Origin: Pseudanabaenales cyanobacterium
GTDB taxonomy: Bacteria; Cyanobacteriota; Cyanobacteriia; Phormidesmidales; Phormidesmidaceae
Assembly: GCA_022360135.1 (NCBI GenBank)
Contig: JAKSDM010000742.1
Location: 1 to 8,817, forward strand
Length of the DNA stretch: 8,817 nt
Direction: 5' to 3'
Below are positions 4,064 to 8,817 of this stretch, in pieces. Below the pieces are notes generated by a model that worked only from the letters and a program-made list of their open reading frames with translations, was not told where the DNA came from and did no database searches. Within the stretch, counting starts at the first letter, position 1; each line of letters starts with the position of its first letter. The translations under genes and the position numbers were made by a program.

Positions 4064-6823
4064 ATGCCCCCCTCCCCCACAAAGCTCATCGCCGCCGCCT
4101 TCCTGGCCGGGTTTGGCGTCACCGCCGCCCCGGCATTGGCCCAGGGTGACACCGCCCCGGCGGCAAGGCTGCTGCAGGGGACAGAGGGATGGGAAAGATT
4201 AACCCAGCCATTGCCTGAAGACTGGCGGACACTCAGGTTAGCCCAGGCAGACCCCACCGACGCCCGCCAGACAGAAGCCGACCAATTGCTGGAGCAGGGG
4301 AGACAGCAATTTCGAGTCAGTCAGTTTCGAGCGGCGCTGCAGTCTTGGCAAGCAGCCTTGGAGATCTATCGGGAACTTGGAGATCAGGCTGGGGAAGGCA
4401 AAACCCTGAACAACATTGGTCTTGTCTACCAAAATCTGGGGGACTATGACTATCCCCAGGCGCTGGACACCTATCAGCAATCCTTAGCCATCACACGCGA
4501 AATCGGCGATCGCGCCACTGAAGGCAAAACCCTGAACAACATTGGCAGTGTCCACCTATTGTTGGGGAACTATCCCCAGGCGCTGGACTATTATCAGCAA
4601 TCCTTAGCCATCACACGCGAAATCGGCGATCGTGCCACTGAAGCCGAAACCCTGGGCAACATTGGCCTTGTCTACGATAATCTGGGGGACTATCCCCAGG
4701 CGCTGGAGTACTATCAGCAATCTTTAGCCATCATACGCGACATCGGCGAAGCCTTTGGCACGAGCGAAGCTCTACGCGTCGGGGAAGGCGCAACCCTGGA
4801 CAACATTGGCATTGTCCACCAAAATCTGGGGGACTATCCCCAGGCGCTAGACTACCATCAGCAAGCCTTAGCCATCTTTCGCGACATCGGCGATCGCTTC
4901 GCCGAAGCTAAAACTCTCTTCAATCTTGGCAGTGTGAGTGTCAGCCTAAACCAAGACGAGCAAGCGCTTGCCTACTACCAACAGAGCCTATCAATCCACC
5001 AAGAGATTGGCGATTATGCCGGTCAAGCTTTCGCGCTTTGGGGGATTGCTCAAATTGATGAGCGCTCAGGGGACTATTCCAGCGCCCTCACCACCTATCA
5101 GCAGGGACTCGCCATTAGCCGCGAAGTCGGGAGGCAAGCAGAGGAAGCGGCAATCCTGAATCGCTTGGGGGCGGTGTTCGAAGCGCAGGGTCAGCCTGAG
5201 TTGGCGATTGTGTTCTATAAAGAGGCGATTAATACCTACGAACTCATTCGTGAGCGCAATCAGGCCCTAGAGCAAAGTCTGCAAACGTCCTACACGGAAA
5301 CGATTGAAGATATCTATCGCCATCTGGCCCAACTGTTGTTGCAACACGATCGCATTCTGGAAGCGCAGCGGGTGTTGGATTTGCTTAAGGTGCAGGAATT
5401 GGATCACTATTTGCGGGGGGTGCGCACTAACACCAACACTCAGGCCGGGGCGGAGCTGGCGCCGCCAGAGACCGTGATCGCCAGCGCCCACAGTGACTTG
5501 ATCGATCGGGCGATCCAAAACGGTAAGCGCTTAGCGGAATTGGAAGATCCTAGCGTGACGTTGACGGAGGCTGACCTGGATGAATTAGGAGCGTTGCAGG
5601 CCGAGCAACGGCGAATCTTACAGGCGTTTAATCGGTTTAAGGACAGTGAGCTGGTGCAGACGCAAATCGCCCTGCTCAGTCCAGAAGAGCGCAGCCGCCA
5701 TGTGCAGTTGGGTCAACTCGCCGCTCTGCAAGACAATCTGGGCCAGATTCCCCAGGGGGCGGTGCTGCTCTATCCTCTGATTCTCAACGATACCTTAGAA
5801 CTGGTGGTCACCTCTCCCTATGCGCCCCCGATTCATCGCACCGTCCACGTCTCTCGCCCGGAACTCAATCAAGCGGTGCATGCCTTCCGCTATGCCCTGG
5901 AAGAACCCACCCGCGACGCCATCGCTCCCGCCCAGAAACTCTATTCCTGGCTAATTGAGCCGATTGCGGCGGACCTGGAAGCGGCTGGAGTCAACACGGT
6001 TATCTACGCCCCGGATCGCTCACTCCGCTACATTCCCCTAGCGGCGCTCCACGATGGCGATCGCTGGCTGGCGGAACGGTTCCGCATTAACCACATCACC
6101 GCCGCCAGCCTCACCGACCTCAACACTCGGCCCAATCCCCAAACCAGCATTCTGGCGGGCGCTCTGACCGAAGGCCCCGTCACCGTCACGATGGGTGAAG
6201 ACGCCTTCCGGTTCAACTTACTAGAGTATGCGGATGATGAAGTTGAGGAGATCGCCGCCCTTTCCCCAGACGCTACTCCTTTGCTTGACACCGACTTTAA
6301 CCGAGACCGCATCGAGCGAGACGCCAACCGCTACACCATTCTGCACCTGGCCACCCATGCCAAGTTTTTGGTGGGGAGCCCAGAGGATTCCTTCATTCTC
6401 TTCAGCAACCGTGAACTCTGGACTTTGGAGGACTTCAAGCAGGGCCTGTTCACCCTGACTCGGGTCGATCTGGTGGTGCTCAGCGCTTGTGAAACGGGGG
6501 TGGACAACACCTTCGGCAACGGCGAAGAAATCCTTGGCTTTGGCTATCTGATGCAGCAAGCGGGGGCGCGAGCGGCGATGGCCTCGCTGTGGGCAGTGGA
6601 TGACGGCGGCACCCAGTTGTTGATGACTGAGTTTTACGACGGACTGGTGCGCGGCGACCTCAGCAAGGTGGAGGCGCTGCGTCAGGCTCAGATAGCTTTG
6701 ATTCGGGCGGGGGAGGCGGGCGATCGCGGCGGCTTTGAGCTGGCGAATTCAGAGATTGCCGCTGATACCCTGAGCCATCCATACTACTGGGCGCCGTTTA
6801 TTTTGATTGGCAATGGGCTGTAA
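4064..6823 (+). CDS. Exported TPR-CHAT protein (caspase-like peptidase fold), copy 1
   Basis: This complete 919-aa protein starts with a signal peptide: K7, a hydrophobic core (8-22) and a PALA-Q cleavage site after A26, so it is probably periplasmic or secreted. Residues 70 to about 400 hold eight TPR-like units of about 40 residues, starting near 70, 111, 151, 191, 241, 281, 321 and 361; TPRs bind partner proteins. A helical linker with YRHLAQLLLQHDRI (418-431) follows. The CHAT domain runs from about 565 to the end and contains LHLATH (H761, H765) and LSACETG (C809), the His/Cys pair expected of an active caspase/separase-like cysteine peptidase, then the usual YYWAPFILIGNG ending (907-918). 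Proteolysis is inferred from the intact pair; the substrate is unknown. No Shine-Dalgarno precedes the ATG, but the paralogue at 8190 starts at the matching codon. Oddities are a two-residue DY duplication (127-130) and a replaced loop at 229-240. Confidence 0.95.
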   Translation: MPPSPTKLIAAAFLAGFGVTAAPALAQGDTAPAARLLQGTEGWERLTQPLPEDWRTLRLAQADPTDARQTEADQLLEQGRQQFRVSQFRAALQSWQAALEIYRELGDQAGEGKTLNNIGLVYQNLGDYDYPQALDTYQQSLAITREIGDRATEGKTLNNIGSVHLLLGNYPQALDYYQQSLAITREIGDRATEAETLGNIGLVYDNLGDYPQALEYYQQSLAIIRDIGEAFGTSEALRVGEGATLDNIGIVHQNLGDYPQALDYHQQALAIFRDIGDRFAEAKTLFNLGSVSVSLNQDEQALAYYQQSLSIHQEIGDYAGQAFALWGIAQIDERSGDYSSALTTYQQGLAISREVGRQAEEAAILNRLGAVFEAQGQPELAIVFYKEAINTYELIRERNQALEQSLQTSYTETIEDIYRHLAQLLLQHDRILEAQRVLDLLKVQELDHYLRGVRTNTNTQAGAELAPPETVIASAHSDLIDRAIQNGKRLAELEDPSVTLTEADLDELGALQAEQRRILQAFNRFKDSELVQTQIALLSPEERSRHVQLGQLAALQDNLGQIPQGAVLLYPLILNDTLELVVTSPYAPPIHRTVHVSRPELNQAVHAFRYALEEPTRDAIAPAQKLYSWLIEPIAADLEAAGVNTVIYAPDRSLRYIPLAALHDGDRWLAERFRINHITAASLTDLNTRPNPQTSILAGALTEGPVTVTMGEDAFRFNLLEYADDEVEEIAALSPDATPLLDTDFNRDRIERDANRYTILHLATHAKFLVGSPEDSFILFSNRELWTLEDFKQGLFTLTRVDLVVLSACETGVDNTFGNGEEILGFGYLMQQAGARAAMASLWAVDDGGTQLLMTEFYDGLVRGDLSKVEALRQAQIALIRAGEAGDRGGFELANSEIAADTLSHPYYWAPFILIGNGL
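4394..4870 (+). repeat. 120-bp DNA repeats encoding the TPR units of copy 1
   Basis: The TPR units are near-identical in nucleotides, not just in protein. TATCAGCAATCCTTAGCCAT occurs at 4472 and again 120 bp later at 4592, with a one-base variant at 4712. The fourth copy is offset by 144 bp because of an insertion. HIP1 (GCGATCGC) or a one-base variant falls at the same IGDR codons in units ending near 4512, 4632 and 4895. Such identity points to recent unit expansion or gene conversion. Confidence 0.85.
4748..4783 (+). repeat. In-frame loop replacement in TPR unit 4 of copy 1
   Basis: At residues 229-240 (EAFGTSEALRVG) the usual four-residue DRAT linker is replaced by twelve residues, a net gain of 24 bp with the frame kept. 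The segment contains a small hairpin, GAGC-GAA-GCTC (4762-4772), and the palindrome ACGCGT. It reads like a short dispersed repeat inserted into a coding sequence, but this is inferred from one example. Confidence 0.55.
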
Positions 6824-6824
6824 G

Positions 6825-6888
6825 GGATTTTGGATTTTGGATTTTGGATTTTGGATGGGGGGGTGGATGAGGGGATGGGGGGATGGGA
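6825..6888 (+). repeat. GGATTTT heptamers and G-rich tract after TPR-CHAT gene 1
   Basis: Four perfect GGATTTT heptamers (6825-6852) start 2 bp after the stop codon; GGAT and a G-rich tract (6853-6888) follow. This is the inverse complement, in the same order outward, of the C-rich tract plus TCCAAAA heptamers before the gene (3967-4056). The gene is therefore bracketed by inverted low-complexity arms. No terminator was seen in 6824-6942. Confidence 0.85.
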
Positions 6889-6942
6889 TCGGGCTAGCCG
6901 CCATAATAGAAATAGAAAGTAAGCAGTATTCGGTCGATCGCG

Positions 6943-7752
6943 ATGACCTTTACCCAATCCGGCGCTAACTCAGCCAATACCCCTCGGAACCCTCGCCATC
7001 CGCTGCCGACGATGTATGATTTGCCGAGTGAATTTCCTGAGGAGCCCGGTTTGCCCGACGTTTTTCATGACTTACAACCTGAGTTATTAAGCGCCACCCT
7101 CAGACTGCAAGACTATGCCGCGAATGACTGGTTTACCGGCTCGGATTTGAACGTCTATTACGACCCCAAGCACACCCTCTGGCATAAGCGCCCTGATTGG
7201 TTTTTAGCGGTGGGCGTCCCCTACCTGTACGAGAATCGGGATATGCGGCTAAGCTACGTCACTTGGCAAGAGGCCGCCAATCCTTATGTCATCATCGAGC
7301 TACTGTCTCCAGGCACTGAGGCGGAAGATTTAGGCCAAACCCCAACTCAGCCAGAAGCCCCACCCACAAAGTGGACGGTCTATGAACAAATTCTGCAGGT
7401 TCCTTACTATGGGGTGTTCGATCGCTACACCGATCGCCTTCGGTTCTTTAAGTTAGAAGCGGGTCGATATCAAGAGCAGTTTTTACCCCAGAATCGGCTT
7501 TGGATACCGGAGTTAAAGATCGGGTTAGGACTTTGGCAAGGAACTTACCAGCAAATTGAGCGACTCTGGTTACGCTGGTGCGATGCCGATGGCCAATGGT
7601 TACTGACGGATGCTGAACTGGCGGTCCAACACGCCGAAGCGGAACGTCAACGCGCCGAAGCGGAACGGCGGCGAGCAAATACAGCCGAGGCGGAATTGAT
7701 GGCGCTGAAGGCGCGCTTAAGGGCTCAAGGCATTAATCCTGAAGATTTCTAG
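6943..7752 (+). CDS. Uma2-family (DUF820) PD-(D/E)XK nuclease-like protein
   Basis: This 269-aa protein matches the long cyanobacterial Uma2 type. The putative nuclease core is HKRPDWF (81-87, D85), IIELLSPGTEAEDLG (117-131, E119 and D129) and the KWTVYEQ segment (143-149, K143), followed by YYGVFDRYTD (155-164). Those acidic and lysine residues are intact, so a metal-dependent nuclease fold is likely, though biochemical activity of this family is poorly documented. LGLWQGTYQQIERLWLRW (195-212) is a typical family segment. Residues 224-262 form a charged coiled coil with repeated AEAERQR/AEAERRR. The ATG at 6943 is chosen because homologues I recall read through the TMYDLPSE segment; the ATG at 7012 is the alternative. 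No Shine-Dalgarno is evident. It lies 119 bp after TPR-CHAT gene 1, separated by a repeat block, so an operon is possible but unproven. Confidence 0.9.
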   Translation: MTFTQSGANSANTPRNPRHPLPTMYDLPSEFPEEPGLPDVFHDLQPELLSATLRLQDYAANDWFTGSDLNVYYDPKHTLWHKRPDWFLAVGVPYLYENRDMRLSYVTWQEAANPYVIIELLSPGTEAEDLGQTPTQPEAPPTKWTVYEQILQVPYYGVFDRYTDRLRFFKLEAGRYQEQFLPQNRLWIPELKIGLGLWQGTYQQIERLWLRWCDADGQWLLTDAELAVQHAEAERQRAEAERRRANTAEAELMALKARLRAQGINPEDF

Positions 7753-7759
7753 AGGAACG

Positions 7760-7801
7760 AAATCCAACAAGTCAAATCTGCTGGCGCTGTTGTTGGGTTT
7801 T
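7760..7801 (+). terminator. Candidate intrinsic terminator after the Uma2 gene
   Basis: AAATCCAACAA (7760-7770) pairs with TTGTTGGGTTT (7790-7800) over 11 bp with one G-U pair and a 19-nt loop; the T run extends to 7801. It begins 8 bp after the Uma2 stop. The loop is long and the U-tract short, so strength is uncertain. Confidence 0.6.
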
Positions 7802-7846
7802 GCATCACTCAATCCACCCTACGTAACTTCTAAACTCTCCTAAGCA

Positions 7847-7869
7847 GTTTCGCAGGCAGAGCCGGGAAC
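7847..7869. repeat. Decayed copy of a hairpin repeat (GGCAGAGCC core)
   Basis: GGC-AGA-GCC (7855-7863) sits inside imperfectly pairing flanks, TTCGCA and GGGAAC. It resembles a symmetrical intergenic hairpin I recall as abundant in some filamentous cyanobacteria, with one base changed and one lost. The rest of 7802-7896 shows nothing I can name. Confidence 0.4.
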
Positions 7870-8010
7870 CAGGAAAGGCGGACCCATAAATCACTCAAAA
7901 GTACCCTTGAGGGTAATACCATCAGATGACGGCGGAATGCTAAAACCCTATCAGGGGAATTGTGGGCGCCGCGATTCTTAACCTTGGCTTGAATGCATCT
8001 CGGCAAGGTG

Positions 8011-8045
8011 GGGTGTAGGTTGTAGGGTATAGGGTATGGGATATC
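8011..8045 (+). repeat. Heptamer tandem repeat in leader copy B (GGGTGTA type)
   Basis: Five period-7 units: GGGTGTA, GGTTGTA, GGGTATA, GGGTATG, GGATATC. They are colinear with 3856-3890 but have diverged by several point changes while keeping the period and unit number. Confidence 0.7.
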
Positions 8046-8150
8046 GTCAATGCCATTAAAAACCGCAATATAGCCGCCACCAAACTTCACCCCCCAACCC
8101 CCTAAAAGCTCTCCGACTAAAACACCCCTCCCCCCCTCCCCCTCCACCAA

Positions 8151-8178
8151 TCCAAAATCCAAAATCCCCAATCCAAAA
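8151..8178 (+). repeat. TCCAAAA heptamers in leader copy B
   Basis: Four period-7 units, TCCAAAA, TCCAAAA, TCCCCAA, TCCAAAA, are identical to those at 4029-4056 and end 11 bp before the start codon. Confidence 0.85.
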
Positions 8179-8189
8179 TCCCTCCCCCC

Positions 8190-8817
8190 ATGCCTCCACT
8201 CCCCGCAAAACTCATCGCCGCCGCCTTACTGGCCGGGTTTGGCGTCACCGCCGCTCCGGCATTGGCTCAGGGTTCCGCCGCCCAGGAAGCAAGGCTGCTG
8301 CAGGCGACAGGGGGATGGGAAAGAACAACCCAGCCGTTGCCAGAAGACTGGCGGACACTCCAGCTAGCCCAGGCAGACCCCACCGATGCCCGCCAGACAG
8401 AAGCCGACCAATTGCTGGAGCGGGGGGAACAGCAATATGGAGTCAGTCAGTTTCGAGAGGCGTTGCAGTCTTGGCAAGCAGCCTTGGCGATCTATCGGGA
8501 ACTTGGCGATCGCGCCGGGGAAGGCATGACCCTGAAAAACATTGGCAATGTCTACGTCAATCTGGGGGACTATCCCCAGGTGCTGGAGTACTATCAGCAA
8601 TCCTTAGCCATCACTCGCGACATCGGCGATCGCGCCACCGAAGGCAAAATCCTGAACAACATTGGCATTGTCTACAAAAATCTAGGCGACTATCCCCAGG
8701 CGCTGGAGTACTATCAGCAATCCTTAGCCATCACTCGCGACATCGGCGATCGCGCCGGGGAAAGCAAAACTCTGAACAACATTGGCCTTGTCTACGATAA
8801 TCTGGGGAACTATCCCC
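8190..8817 (+). CDS. Exported TPR protein, copy 2 of the TPR-CHAT family (cut by right edge)
   Basis: An ATG at 8190 opens a frame that runs off the window, giving 209 complete codons and no stop. The protein has the same signal peptide as copy 1, with a hydrophobic core and PALA-Q cleavage after A26. The same linker follows (residues 27-69), then TPR units starting near 70, 111, 151 and 191. It aligns to copy 1 without gaps for about 127 residues, with roughly four in five positions identical by hand count, and lacks copy 1's DY duplication. A C-terminal CHAT domain is expected from the paralogue but is not visible, so the call rests on homology. Nucleotide repeats of 120 bp with HIP1 sites (near 8507, 8627, 8747) are present here too. 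It is preceded by leader copy B and probably shares regulation with copy 1. Confidence 0.92.
   Translation, partial: MPPLPAKLIAAALLAGFGVTAAPALAQGSAAQEARLLQATGGWERTTQPLPEDWRTLQLAQADPTDARQTEADQLLERGEQQYGVSQFREALQSWQAALAIYRELGDRAGEGMTLKNIGNVYVNLGDYPQVLEYYQQSLAITRDIGDRATEGKILNNIGIVYKNLGDYPQALEYYQQSLAITRDIGDRAGESKTLNNIGLVYDNLGNYP
8502..8817 (+). repeat. 120-bp DNA repeats encoding the TPR units of copy 2
   Basis: The stretch TATCAGCAATCCTTAGCCAT occurs at 8592 and again 120 bp later at 8712. Each is followed by CGCGACATCGGCGATCGCGC, so HIP1 sits at a fixed codon phase. The same 20-mer is present in copy 1, so both genes share unit sequences able to recombine. Confidence 0.85.

Larger units (their letters stand above)
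7897..8189 (+). repeat. Duplicated non-coding leader, copy B (before TPR-CHAT gene 2)
   Basis: This aligns with 3743-4063. The inverted repeats are kept: TACCC/GGGTA at 7902-7915 (loop now TTGA), CCCT/GGGG at 7946-7957 (one C-G pair now T-G, still able to pair as RNA), and ACCTTG/CAAGGT at 7981-8009. The heptamer block is kept at the same place. The C-rich tract is shorter (8123-8148), which explains most of the 28-bp length difference. No recognisable Shine-Dalgarno precedes the ATG at 8190. Confidence 0.9.

Noticed and set aside
3867..4257. Small genes on either strand across the leader/TPR-CHAT start
   Set aside because: They are translations of C-rich low-complexity DNA (poly-Pro or poly-Gly) and overlap the signal peptide region that is conserved in frame between the two copies.
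4064..6823. Craspase (type III-E CRISPR) partner
   Set aside because: No cas genes or arrays are present, the protein has a signal peptide, and the TPR units are the ordinary 40-residue kind common in cyanobacterial CHAT proteins.
6888..6902. Lone copy of the 43-bp array unit before the Uma2 gene (GGGCTAGCCGCC)
   Set aside because: Only 12 bases match units 1-2 and nothing around them aligns, so chance is likely.
8315..8800. Arg/Ser/His-rich 161-aa protein near the right edge
   Set aside because: It is a shadow frame of the TPR repeats of copy 2; the correct frame starts at 8190 and continues past the window.

Overview
The window looks like cyanobacterial chromosomal DNA. HIP1 palindromes (GCGATCGC) recur throughout, for example near 2537, 3188, 3496, 4506, 4889, 6058, 6719, 8507, 8627 and 8747. 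Short heptanucleotide tandem repeats (STRR-like) occur between genes. The gene families (TPR-CHAT proteins, a long Uma2 nuclease, a DUF3604 protein) are all common in filamentous cyanobacteria. A moderately GC-rich Leptolyngbya-like filament would fit, but the genus is a guess.

Layout. (1) 2-1525 is the 3' part of a DUF3604 protein whose start lies left of the window. (2) 1610-2668 is a cation diffusion facilitator (Zn-type) with a His-rich N-terminal tail. (3) 2669-3159 has no gene. It holds a heptamer repeat, an eight-unit 42-43 bp tandem array, and a strong terminator for the gene converging from the right; one arm of that terminator is identical to part of the array unit. (4) 3160-3645 (minus strand) is a conserved helical protein of unknown function. 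(5) 3646-4063 is non-coding. From 3743 on it is one copy of a duplicated leader with small inverted repeats, heptamer repeats and a C-rich tract. (6) 4064-6823 is a complete exported TPR-CHAT protein of 919 aa. (7) 6824-6942 carries heptamers and a G-rich tract that mirror the DNA just before that gene. (8) 6943-7752 is a Uma2-family nuclease. (9) 7753-8189 holds a terminator candidate, a decayed hairpin repeat and the second copy of the leader. (10) 8190-8817 is the start of a second, closely related TPR-CHAT gene cut by the right edge.

The main story is a recent tandem duplication. A block of about 320 bp of non-coding leader plus the 5' part of an exported TPR-CHAT gene occurs twice about 4.1 kb apart, with a Uma2 gene between. 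The TPR coding DNA is itself made of near-identical 120 bp units carrying HIP1 sites, so the locus looks able to recombine. No named defence or signalling system can be assigned from this window alone. The signal peptides put the CHAT proteins outside the cytoplasm, which argues against a direct CRISPR/Craspase-type role. The DUF3604 and CDF genes appear to be ordinary neighbours.
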